From assembly GCF_008254045.1 (NCBI RefSeq), contig NZ_CP042425.1, positions 620,001-684,000 on the forward strand: DNA of 64,000 bases, written 5' to 3'. The notes below the pieces were generated by a model. The model worked only from the letters and a program-made list of their open reading frames with translations. It was not told where the DNA came from and made no database searches. Origin of the DNA: Limnoglobus roseus. Its GTDB lineage: Bacteria; Planctomycetota; Planctomycetia; Gemmatales; Gemmataceae. Shown here one piece after another: positions 1-7,972 of this stretch (position 1 is the first letter of the stretch; every line of letters begins with the position of its first letter). The translations under genes were made by a program, and so were the position numbers.

Positions 1-436
1 TGTCTTCGAGCAACCGCACCTGATCGGCGTACTTCGTGAACCAGTTCATGCCGCCGTCGAACTTCTTCTCCCACTTCTGGTACATCTTCAGCCGGTCGTC
101 GAGCGTGCGAATTTGCAGATCGTCTTCGAGGAAGAACGACCGCGTGCGATTCTCTTCGGTGCCGCGGCTGAAGCGGTGTTCCTCAGAGACGTACACGCGA
201 TTCTTTTCGTCAAGGCTAATCGCGACGGGGCTGGCGAGCATCGGCTCGGCGGCGTACAACTCGACCTTCATCCCGGCCGGCAGGCGGAACGCGGCCATCT
301 GCTTCGTGGCTGCGTCCTTGCCGTCGGGCAGCTTCGGGGCGGCGTCCTCCGGCGGCGTGAGGGCCACGAGCGTGGCCGGCAGTGCGAGGAACAAGGCGAG
401 GAACAGCAATCGAAATCGCGACATCATCACGTCCAT
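1..436 (-). CDS. PVC-type haem-binding membrane dehydrogenase, N-terminal part (runs off window)
   Basis: The coding sequence starts at ATG 436 and is still open at base 1, so only about 145 residues are visible. A signal peptide with hydrophobic core LLFLALFLALPATLVAL is followed by a region that begins FRLPAGMKVELYAAEP and continues into a propeller-like segment (ISLDEKNRVYVSEEHRF). This start is typical of the large planctomycete/Verrucomicrobia membrane-bound dehydrogenases, which carry a sugar-dehydrogenase-like propeller, HEAT-like repeats and a C-terminal CxxCH haem motif; those later parts lie outside the window. It begins 30 bases after the stop of the G8-domain gene on the same strand, so the two are probably co-transcribed. 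Export is supported by sequence; enzymatic activity is inferred from the family. Confidence 0.75.
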   Translation of the reverse strand, partial: MDVMMSRFRLLFLALFLALPATLVALTPPEDAAPKLPDGKDAATKQMAAFRLPAGMKVELYAAEPMLASPVAISLDEKNRVYVSEEHRFSRGTEENRTRSFFLEDDLQIRTLDDRLKMYQKWEKKFDGGMNWFTKYADQVRLLED

Positions 437-466
437 GAGGGAAGGGAATGAATCGGGTAGTCTACT

Positions 467-2776
467 CTAGCGAAGCGTGACCTTCGCGGGCGTCTTCTCC
501 GCGTTGCCGGCCGCGTCTTCGGCGGCGGCTTCTATCGTCAGCGGGCCGGCCGGGACGTTTTCCAGCACCAACTCCCACTCGGCGAAGTTCGCGGCCGTGG
601 GCTTCGGCTCCTTCCCGTTGACCCGCACGCGCGTCACCGTGCCGTTGTCAGCCGTCGCGCCGCGGACGGTGACGGTCGAACCGACCCGCGTCACGCGGCT
701 GATGACCGTGGTCGGCGGCAGGTCGTCGATCGGGTCCAACAGCGTCGGGAACGGCACGTCGTGTACCTCCTTCATCCGGGATTCGTCGCCGGTGAGTTTG
801 GCCTCCGCGCGGTAAGCATCGGCGTCCTGCTTGTACTCGCCGGACTTCGTGCTGACGACCAGAGCCGTGCGGCCGGGGCCGAACCAATCGTGGACGAATA
901 CCGGCACGCCGTGTTCGGTCTTCGGCGTCGGCCGCGGCCCGCCGCCGAGGTTCACGATGGCCCGTTGGCGGCTGTTGTCGCTCCAGTTCTCGACCTTCAA
1001 ATTTCGGATGTGCGTGACCGCCGACCCCGTGGGGTTGTCGTCGCTGATCTGCACGAGCGGCATCCCGCCGGACCGACAGCCGTCGAACGTCAGGCCGTCC
1101 ACCGTCAGGCGGCCGTACTGCACGCTCAGGTCGTCGTGGCCGCGGTTGAACGGCTCCGTGTGCGTGTGGCCGACGTAGACGTTGCGGTAAACGTGATTGT
1201 CGAAGTTCGGGTGGTACACGCCGTAGGCCGCGCTGTTGACGTGCAGGTTCTCGACCAGCAGCGACGGAACCTGCGGCCGAAAGGCGTAGTGAACGTCCCA
1301 GATTTTCAGGTCGCGGACGACGAACGGGTGCTTCACGTCGGGGCCGACGCGGTTCACGCCTTCACCGAGGTTCACGCCGTACAAGCCGTGGCTGCTGTGG
1401 ACCTCATTCCGCTCGAACCGCACGAACGGCAGCGTGCGAACGTCCACGAGTTTCCGCGTGCCGTCCGGTTGTCGGATCGGGAAGGTGAGTGTCAGTGAGC
1501 TCGACGGCGTGGCCTCGTAGCGGAAGCCGTACTGATCGCACTCGGCCGCCACGTTGCGGGTGAACGTGTTCAGGCTGTTCGTCCACCAGAACCCCGCCCC
1601 GTCGTTGTGGTCGAACGGCAGCACCTGTTTCGGCAGCTTCTTGCCGGCCGTCGCGCCGACGGCGAGGTTGCGGTCGAGGACGTTGTAGACCTCGGTGCCG
1701 TCCTCGAAGAAGAAGCCGTGGCCGACGCTCTGGTAGCCGACGTTGTCCTTCACCAACAGGTAGTTCGTGCCGTGGACGGTCAAGAAGCGGTTGTGGCTGT
1801 CCCAGATCGAGTTGCCGACCACGGAACTGCCCCGCATCGTGTCGCCGATGAGGTGGAAGTGCAGGGCGTACCGGCCGAGGGCGGTCTTCTTCCCCAGGTG
1901 GCGGAACTCGGTGTACGTCAGCGACCCGGCCGAGTGCCGGTGGTACATGGTGTGGCCGCGCTCGCCGTCCGGGTCGGCCGATTCTACGACGACATTGCGG
2001 GACAAGTTCGCGACCTCGGCCCGGTACTCGCCGTCGCCGAGGTGGGTGAACTTCAGCGGCTCGTCGAGCGTGAGTTTCGACTCGTCGATGGCCGCGATCG
2101 TGCGTTCCTCGGCCGTGGAGGCGGTTTTGGAATTGCCGTGGGTCTGAGTGCCGGTGAGGACGAGCTTGTCGCCGGCCTTCCAGCCGGGCACGGGTTCGGC
2201 GAGTGACACCGCCTTGTCACCAATCTTGGCGGTCGTGCCGAGTTTGACCCAGGTGCGGCTCAGCGGCGTGCCGTGCGAGTCCCACCGGCCGCCGCAACAG
2301 ATGATCGCGGGGCACGACTCTTTCTTCAGCCCCGGCACGAGGTGCAGGCGGATCACCGCCGTGTGCTTCGCGTCAATCGGTCGGTCCGGCGTGCCGACTT
2401 CCAGGGCCGGGCGGACGGCGTCCGGGTCTGGCTGCGTGACGTGTCCGTCGCAGTCGAAGCCTTCTTCGCTATAGTCCTCGCCGGGCTGAATCTTGATGAG
2501 GCCGACTTCGAGTTTTGTGTCCTTCGCAGGGTCGAAGGTGAGCGTCCCGGCGACGTTGATGGCGCGAATCACCGCGGCCGAGTTTGCATCGTAGACGACG
2601 CGGTGCCCCTCTCGGATTAGCACCCTCGCGCCGGTGCCGGGAGCTTTGCCGCCACCCCAGGTCGCGGGGTCGGACCACGCGCCGCTCTTGGCCGAGCGGA
2701 CCACCGGGTCGGCTTCGGCGGCGGGCAGGGCGGGGAGGAACAAGGCGGTCAGCATCAGGAGAGTGATGCGAAACAT
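467..2776 (-). CDS. Secreted G8-domain, parallel beta-helix protein
   Basis: This 769-residue protein has a signal peptide (LLMLTALFLPALPAAEA) followed by a G8 domain at about residues 28-150, with the hallmark SGAWSDPATWGGGKAPGTG. The middle (about 190-640) has the irregular short-strand pattern of a right-handed parallel beta-helix, rich in asparagine turns and with HFHLIGDT and HNRFLTVHGTNY segments as in the G8/CEMIP-TMEM2 relatives. The last 75 residues look like a bacterial Ig-like domain (VTVRGATADNGTVTRVRVNG). Known relatives act on extracellular polysaccharides or surface matrices; the substrate here cannot be told. It is the first gene of a minus-strand pair with the haem dehydrogenase. 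The 148 bases upstream are shared with the divergent glycosyltransferase gene. Confidence 0.8.
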   Translation of the reverse strand: MFRITLLMLTALFLPALPAAEADPVVRSAKSGAWSDPATWGGGKAPGTGARVLIREGHRVVYDANSAAVIRAINVAGTLTFDPAKDTKLEVGLIKIQPGEDYSEEGFDCDGHVTQPDPDAVRPALEVGTPDRPIDAKHTAVIRLHLVPGLKKESCPAIICCGGRWDSHGTPLSRTWVKLGTTAKIGDKAVSLAEPVPGWKAGDKLVLTGTQTHGNSKTASTAEERTIAAIDESKLTLDEPLKFTHLGDGEYRAEVANLSRNVVVESADPDGERGHTMYHRHSAGSLTYTEFRHLGKKTALGRYALHFHLIGDTMRGSSVVGNSIWDSHNRFLTVHGTNYLLVKDNVGYQSVGHGFFFEDGTEVYNVLDRNLAVGATAGKKLPKQVLPFDHNDGAGFWWTNSLNTFTRNVAAECDQYGFRYEATPSSSLTLTFPIRQPDGTRKLVDVRTLPFVRFERNEVHSSHGLYGVNLGEGVNRVGPDVKHPFVVRDLKIWDVHYAFRPQVPSLLVENLHVNSAAYGVYHPNFDNHVYRNVYVGHTHTEPFNRGHDDLSVQYGRLTVDGLTFDGCRSGGMPLVQISDDNPTGSAVTHIRNLKVENWSDNSRQRAIVNLGGGPRPTPKTEHGVPVFVHDWFGPGRTALVVSTKSGEYKQDADAYRAEAKLTGDESRMKEVHDVPFPTLLDPIDDLPPTTVISRVTRVGSTVTVRGATADNGTVTRVRVNGKEPKPTAANFAEWELVLENVPAGPLTIEAAAEDAAGNAEKTPAKVTLR

Positions 2777-2924
2777 GGCGGACCTCGGACGGAGGGGAAT
2801 CGTGTCGGCGGGACTACCAGCATGACAAATCCGCCCGCGGAATGCGAGAGGAAACTACGGACCGTTCGTCTCGGCCGTCGTCGGATCGTACTCTATTCGT
2901 CGCACAGTACAGAGACTCGCTGCG

Positions 2925-4559
2925 ATGGACCGCCCGACGCCCGTCACGAAATTCGACCTCCTCTGGCTCGCCGTCTTCGGCGGGCTGTCGTCGCTGGCGT
3001 GCGTACTCGCCTGGGACCGCGTCGGCGTGACCTACGACGAGAGCTTCTATCTCTTGTACGGCCGCGAGTGCTGGAAACAGGGGACGTGCGCGCCGCTGAC
3101 GATCTACGGCACGATGCCGCTGCCGATTGAAGTCGAGACGGCTCTGCCGCAACTCCTCAACTGGCGCGCCGACACGCCGCTGACGGAAGTCATCCTCGGG
3201 TCGCTGCGGCTGGCACGGGCCGGAAATCTCGTGTTCTGGTGGCTACTGTTGGTTCACACGTTCTTGCTCGGCCGGGCGGTGGGTGGGAACTGGGCGGGGC
3301 GGCTGGCAGTCGCGTTCCTCGCCGTCGATCCGAACTGGCAGGCGCACGCGGCCCTCGCGACCACCGACATCGCCGTCTCCGCGATGGTCGTGGCGCTCGC
3401 CTACCACACGCTCGCCTCGCGCCGCCGGCGGTGGTGGGTCCGCGTGCTGCTCCCCGGCACGCTCTTCGGCCTGGCGGTTCTGACAAAGCTGAGCGGCCTG
3501 CTGTACGGCGGCCTGACGCTGGCGGTCATCGACCTGTGGCAGCGATTCGGCCCGGCGGACGACGGCCCGCGCCCTTTCCGCGGCCGGGCGATGCTCGCGT
3601 TCGTCGGCCTGCTGACCGCTCGAACGCTGATCGGCCTGCTTGTCGCGGCCGTCTACTGCGGGTACGACACCAACCCCGCACGGACGGCCCTCCACCTGCG
3701 GGAGATGGTCCCGGACGAGCCGACCGCGTTCGACCTGTGGCGGGCCAGGAATTCCGATCACCTCCCGAACTTCGCCGTCGCGGTGCTGTTCCAGGAGTAC
3801 ATGAACAGCCGGATCGGCGGCAGCTACCTCTTCGGTGCGTGGCACCCGCACGGCGTCTGGTACTACAACCCGGCCGTCGTCGCGATGAAACTGCCGGACG
3901 CACTGCTCCTGGTGGGCTTGTTCGTTCTCGTCATCCGGCCGTGGTCACTGCTCAACCTGCCGGCGGCGCTGGCCGTCGTACTGTTCGTATTCTCCGTCCT
4001 CAGTAAGCGGCAGATCGGCGTGCGCCTGCTCTTCCCGCCACTGGCCCTCGGCGAGATAGGGTTGGCCGTCGCCCTCGTCCGCGGGTGGGGGCGTCGGGGC
4101 GTCGGCGTGGGGTGGGTCGCCGCGATCGTCACCGGAATTGTCGCGCTCTGGGTGTGGCCGAACGGCCTGAGTTACATGAACCAACTGTCCGGCGGGCCGG
4201 GGCGAGCGTACCGACGGATGGCAGATTCGAACGTCGACTGGGGGCAGGGAATCCCCGAGTTGATCCGCTGGCACGACCAACACGACCGGCCGGCGACGGC
4301 CCTCTGGTACTTCGGCACCGACCCACGGGCGCACGGGCCGCGGTTCCGGGTGATCGACTTGAAGGAGAATCCCGTGGGCAGTGTCAGTGAACTGAAGGCG
4401 ATGCTTGGGCCGACGTTCCTGGCCGTCGGGCACAGTGAGGCGGCGACAAGCCCGACCAAGCCGCCCGTGAAACAGGACATCCTCGACTGGCTGGCCGGGC
4501 AGCAACCCGTGGACCGCACGTCGACGTTCCTGATCTACGACCTGCGGCTGGCGAAGTGA
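2925..4559 (+). CDS. GT39/ArnT-like membrane glycosyltransferase
   Basis: A 544-residue integral membrane protein with about ten hydrophobic segments, the first at residues 12-30 (WLAVFGGLSSLACVLAW). Just after it comes GVTYDESFYLLYG, the acidic first-loop motif of GT-C fold enzymes that take sugars from polyprenyl phosphate carriers (PMT/ArnT/GT39 group). A long membrane core follows, then a soluble tail with NVDWGQGIPEL, a segment common in PMT-like proteins of planctomycetes. Likely role: transfer of a lipid-linked sugar to a protein or envelope lipid on the outer face of the cytoplasmic membrane; the acceptor is unknown. It stands alone, divergent from the G8-domain gene. The ATG at 2925 is chosen because the membrane segment follows directly. 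Confidence 0.75.
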   Translation: MDRPTPVTKFDLLWLAVFGGLSSLACVLAWDRVGVTYDESFYLLYGRECWKQGTCAPLTIYGTMPLPIEVETALPQLLNWRADTPLTEVILGSLRLARAGNLVFWWLLLVHTFLLGRAVGGNWAGRLAVAFLAVDPNWQAHAALATTDIAVSAMVVALAYHTLASRRRRWWVRVLLPGTLFGLAVLTKLSGLLYGGLTLAVIDLWQRFGPADDGPRPFRGRAMLAFVGLLTARTLIGLLVAAVYCGYDTNPARTALHLREMVPDEPTAFDLWRARNSDHLPNFAVAVLFQEYMNSRIGGSYLFGAWHPHGVWYYNPAVVAMKLPDALLLVGLFVLVIRPWSLLNLPAALAVVLFVFSVLSKRQIGVRLLFPPLALGEIGLAVALVRGWGRRGVGVGWVAAIVTGIVALWVWPNGLSYMNQLSGGPGRAYRRMADSNVDWGQGIPELIRWHDQHDRPATALWYFGTDPRAHGPRFRVIDLKENPVGSVSELKAMLGPTFLAVGHSEAATSPTKPPVKQDILDWLAGQQPVDRTSTFLIYDLRLAK

Positions 4560-4864
4560 CGCCACCTTCTCCCTCGCGTCGGCTTTGCGGGGAGAGGGCC
4601 AATCCGGAATGTTGTCCGGCGTGAGCGTCGCTGGTCACGTCATCAAGCCGCTCTAAACAAGGTCCGGCACAATCTTGTCTCGGAACACGTCGTCTCGATA
4701 GCCGTGCAGATGGCGTCCATCGCGTCGGTGGCGTCGCCGATGTCCGCAAGTCGAAACCATTTTCACAATATAGCCTCGGGACGTAAGTAAGAATAATATA
4801 GCCCGCACAACTCGCGTTCTTCCGGACGCAGACCGGACAGGGTGCCGATCCGAGGGGACAGGGC
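4560..4864. other. Intergenic region ahead of the oxidase cluster
   Basis: Some 305 bases without a supported gene. Near 4566-4600 there is an imperfect CTCCC/GGGAG stem that could end the glycosyltransferase transcript. The stretch 4755-4805 is clearly more AT-rich than its surroundings and contains TAATAT (4794-4799), a plausible -10-like hexamer for the downstream run, but no good -35 partner is visible. The minus strand near 4655-4740 carries short peptide-like segments that look like gene debris in shifting frames; I cannot assign them. Confidence 0.4.
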
Positions 4865-7291
4865 ATGGCCGAGATACGGGTGGAACTGTTCTGGGCGGAC
4901 GACCGCGAACGGAAGGCCGCCACCGATCTGATCGCCCAGGCCCAAGGGCACGTCGTCAGCCAAACGCACGGCCGCATCGTCGTCACGGCCCCGGCCGGAG
5001 TCGCGACCCTGTTTCGGCAAAGCAAACTCCCGTGTCGGGTGACGGACGACGCGGCCCCGACGCTCAAACCCTTCGACCTGCCGCCCGACTTCTTCGAGCG
5101 CGTGACGGTTCAATCGGAAGCCACCCTGGCCAGAGAGGAATGCGTCCGAGACGTGTTCCAGAAGAGCTTGAAGGTATCGGGAAAGTTCTGGAACCACTTA
5201 CAAGTCCCGTTGAACAACCTCGAGATTCAGTCGTCCGCCGCGGGAAGACCGGAAGCCCCCGTTGCCACGCCCGGGCCGTTGCTCGACGAGGATTCGTACG
5301 TCGTCGAGTTGACCGGCCTCCTCGAATCCCCCCAGCGGCGGCAACTGGAAGCGATCGGCCCGCTAACCCCGTACAGCGATTCCGATCACGTCGTGATCCG
5401 CCTGGCCCGGGCGGAAGTCGCACTCGTCCAAAAAATGGGCTTCGTGACCACCGTCCGCCGGTACGGGTTGCAAGACACGCTGACGCCGGCGATGACCGAG
5501 TTCTTCAACACGACGGCGAAGGACCGGCCGACCGACTCGGCCGAATTCGATGTCTTGCTCCACCGGCCGGCGGATCGGGCCGCGTTCGAGGAGTTCCTGA
5601 AGGAGCAATCGGACGTCCGGGTGATCGAGAAGAGTGAAGGGTCGCCGTCGTACCGGGTGAAGATGCCGGCCGGGTCGTCGGCGCTCGCCGCCCTCGCACG
5701 CCTGCCGCACGTCCGCATGATCGCCCCGCACGTTCCGGCCGTCTTGCAGATGGAAGTCGCCGCCGCCCTCGTCGGGTGCCGCGAGGTCGGCCCGACCGGG
5801 GCCGGGCCGCGGTGGACGGGCCAGGGCGAAGTGGTGGCGATCTTCGACAGCGGCATCGACGCGACGCACGCCGACTTGCAGGACTCCCTCCAGGTCGAGC
5901 CGCGGCAGTACGGGCAGGGCACGGCCGTGGACAAAAACGGCCACGGGACGCACGTCGCGGGTATCGTGGCCGGCCGCGGCAAGGTCGTCCGCGGGGTCGC
6001 CCCCGGCAGCAAGCTCGTGACGTACGGCATCCTCGACGCGAGCAACCGGCTGAACTACCCGACCGACCTCGGTGACCTCCTCAAATTGGCCGTCGCCGAC
6101 GGGGCCAAGATCATCAACCTCAGTTGGCGGTCGCGGCTGGCGGACGATTACGGCATCTACGGCCGCAGTCTGGACGACTTCGTCTACCGGAACCCGGAGG
6201 TTTTGGTGGTGGTGGCGGCCGGCAACGAGGGGAAGAGCATCTCGGTCGGGAACGACCCGCGCTACCTCTACAAATCGCGGACGATCGGCAACCCGGCGGC
6301 CGCGAAGAACGTGGTCACGGTCGGGGCGTGTCGCAATAACCGCCCGGCCTACACCGGCACGTTCGAGTCCGCCGACTTCCCGGCCCCGCCGGTTTCCTCC
6401 TGCAAGGTGGCCGGCCCGCCGTTCATCCCGGCCGCGTTCAGCAGCCGTGGCCCGACGCAGGCTCAGTCCGCGAAGCCCGACCTCATTGCCCCCGGCACGA
6501 TGATCGCCTCGACCCGCGCCGCCGGGGCGGACCGGGAGTTCGTCGAGTACATCTTGCCGACCGACCCCGAGACGAACGCGCCCGTGAGCGGCAAGGCGTA
6601 CGCCTACTTGTCCGGCACCAGCATGGCCGCGCCGATGGTGTCCGGGGCGGCGGCGGTCCTCCGCGAGTACCTGAGAGATGTCCACGCCAACGCGAAGCCG
6701 TCGGCGGCCTTGCTGAAGGCGCTCCTGATTTTGGCCACTATCCGCGTCCCCGAGGCGACCGCCGATTCGATCCTGAACAAGCCCGAAGTTGGCGTGCCGG
6801 ACTACGACCAGGGCCACGGCCGTCTCGACCTCCGCGAACTGCTGCCGCACGCGGCCGCCCCGGCGGATCGGGCGGTCCGGTGTTACGACATCGCCAACGA
6901 CAGCCCCGACGCCCTCGAGTCCGAGGTCGCGGACGGTTCTCCGCGGATGTCGTTCCGCAGCTACCCGTTCACCGTGCCGGCCGATGCGGAGACGCCGTTA
7001 CGCCTCGCCCTGGCCTGGACCGACGTTCCCGCCCCCCGCCTCTACAACCTTCTCGCGCTCCGATTGCGGCTGCCCGACGATTCGAGCGTCTACGGGAACG
7101 GCACCCACCGCCTGTACGCCGACCCCGCCAAGTTGCTCAACGACGACCTCGTGATCGACGAGAAGAACAACGCCGTGTGCGTCCTCATTCCGAAGCCCCG
7201 CAAGGGCGACTACTTGGCGGTCGTGTCCGCGATTTCGACGCCCCAGCCTTACCAGGGTTACGCCCTGGTGGTGTGCGGCCCCGTGACCTGA
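4865..7291 (+). CDS. S8 (subtilisin-like) serine peptidase, candidate quinoprotein maturase
   Basis: An 808-residue subtilase. The triad is complete: Asp328 in VVAIFDSGIDATHAD, His360 in NGHGTHVAG and Ser586 in YLSGTSMAAPMVSGAA; the oxyanion Asn lies in VVAAGNEG. The first 300 residues contain two propeptide-like alpha/beta segments, and the last 130 look like a C-terminal beta domain. No signal peptide or membrane segment is present, so it probably stays in the cytoplasm, unlike most secreted S8 enzymes. It heads a plus-strand series with LodA-like proteins, a radical SAM enzyme and a flavoprotein. In quinohemoprotein amine dehydrogenase operons an intracellular subtilisin-like protease (QhpE) removes the leader from the cross-linked subunit, so a similar task is plausible. 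Peptidase identity is firm; the maturase role is inference. Confidence 0.85.
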   Translation: MAEIRVELFWADDRERKAATDLIAQAQGHVVSQTHGRIVVTAPAGVATLFRQSKLPCRVTDDAAPTLKPFDLPPDFFERVTVQSEATLAREECVRDVFQKSLKVSGKFWNHLQVPLNNLEIQSSAAGRPEAPVATPGPLLDEDSYVVELTGLLESPQRRQLEAIGPLTPYSDSDHVVIRLARAEVALVQKMGFVTTVRRYGLQDTLTPAMTEFFNTTAKDRPTDSAEFDVLLHRPADRAAFEEFLKEQSDVRVIEKSEGSPSYRVKMPAGSSALAALARLPHVRMIAPHVPAVLQMEVAAALVGCREVGPTGAGPRWTGQGEVVAIFDSGIDATHADLQDSLQVEPRQYGQGTAVDKNGHGTHVAGIVAGRGKVVRGVAPGSKLVTYGILDASNRLNYPTDLGDLLKLAVADGAKIINLSWRSRLADDYGIYGRSLDDFVYRNPEVLVVVAAGNEGKSISVGNDPRYLYKSRTIGNPAAAKNVVTVGACRNNRPAYTGTFESADFPAPPVSSCKVAGPPFIPAAFSSRGPTQAQSAKPDLIAPGTMIASTRAAGADREFVEYILPTDPETNAPVSGKAYAYLSGTSMAAPMVSGAAAVLREYLRDVHANAKPSAALLKALLILATIRVPEATADSILNKPEVGVPDYDQGHGRLDLRELLPHAAAPADRAVRCYDIANDSPDALESEVADGSPRMSFRSYPFTVPADAETPLRLALAWTDVPAPRLYNLLALRLRLPDDSSVYGNGTHRLYADPAKLLNDDLVIDEKNNAVCVLIPKPRKGDYLAVVSAISTPQPYQGYALVVCGPVT

Positions 7292-7313
7292 TGCCCCTTC
7301 CCCGGAGCAGGCG

Positions 7314-7676
7314 ATGGCGATCTTCTACACCCCGCCGGCGAACGTGCCGGACTTCGACCAGAGTGCCGCCCACGCGGCCGACCTGAAGCAGAAGTGGCAC
7401 GACTACATTGCGGCCCGGTTCGGCGAACTCGTTGGCGGCTTGTTCTACGATGCCGCCAACGATCCGACGCCGGGCGTACCGCCGGACCAGCCCAGGCGCA
7501 CGCGGCCGCCGAAACGCTCCGGCCGTTCACCATGCTCATCACCCCGAACGGACTGAGCCAACCGTAGTGGATGCCCGCCGCCCCGCCGCTGCGGCGGGGC
7601 GTCAACGGCCAACTCGGCGATCCGGTCGTACCGTTCCACCGCCAGCAGGATGAGTATTGCGAGTGGCACGTGGGCT
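7314..7676 (+). pseudogene. Decayed small gene in the quinoprotein cluster
   Basis: From ATG 7314, just after the peptidase, one frame encodes a sensible 60-residue start (MAIFYTPPANVPDFDQSAA). At about 7480 it turns into Arg/Pro-rich sequence, while the -1-related frame takes over with protein-like text (AHAAAETLRPFTMLITPNG), meets TAG at 7565-7567, and continues past it with PVVPFHRQQDEYCEWHVG before losing protein-like character. The simplest reading is a single gene broken by a frameshift and a nonsense codon and cut short at its 3' end. The family is not recognised with certainty. The intact alternative is an 80-residue protein ending at 7556. Its place between the peptidase and the ferritin-like gene suggests it once belonged to the cluster. 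Confidence 0.5.
7579..7601. repeat. GC-rich hairpin after a premature stop
   Basis: A perfect 10-bp stem (CGCCCCGCCG / CGGCGGGGCG) with a 3-base loop lies 12 bases after the TAG that interrupts the decayed gene. There is no T-run, so it is not a classical intrinsic terminator, but it could stall or end transcription within the cluster. Confidence 0.4.
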
Positions 7677-7972
7677 GGCCCGCTCCGTCATCGCCGGCTT
7701 GGGCGGCACGACTCGCTGACCCGCGAGCGACCCCGACGCCGGGCCGGTCCGCGTTTTGGGATCGCTTCCCGATGTTTTAACTTGACGCGGACCATTGTGT
7801 CTGGGACCATCCTCACACGCTTAATTTCTTGACAGCACGATCGCCGAATTATTGGTCCGCTTCGGTGTGATACTCAGTTCTCTTTTGCACCGGGCGTAAA
7901 CGATCGGCTCGGAACAGGGTGCATCGAACCGCAGCCCCACGACGACGGGGGGCACGACGAGAGGAGACAGTC
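7677..7972. other. Gap before the ferritin-like gene
   Basis: No gene is supported here. A TTGACA hexamer at 7829-7834 is a good -35 candidate but is followed at the usual distance only by a poor -10 (TATTGG), so an internal promoter for the ferritin-like gene is possible but not shown. A clear ribosome-binding site, GAGGAG, lies at about 7961 and decides the ATG at 7973. Confidence 0.35.

Noticed and set aside
4384..5067. 227-residue minus-strand open frame over the intergenic gap
   Set aside because: It covers the ends of two well supported plus-strand genes, is Arg/Ser/Pro-rich and has no recognisable domain.
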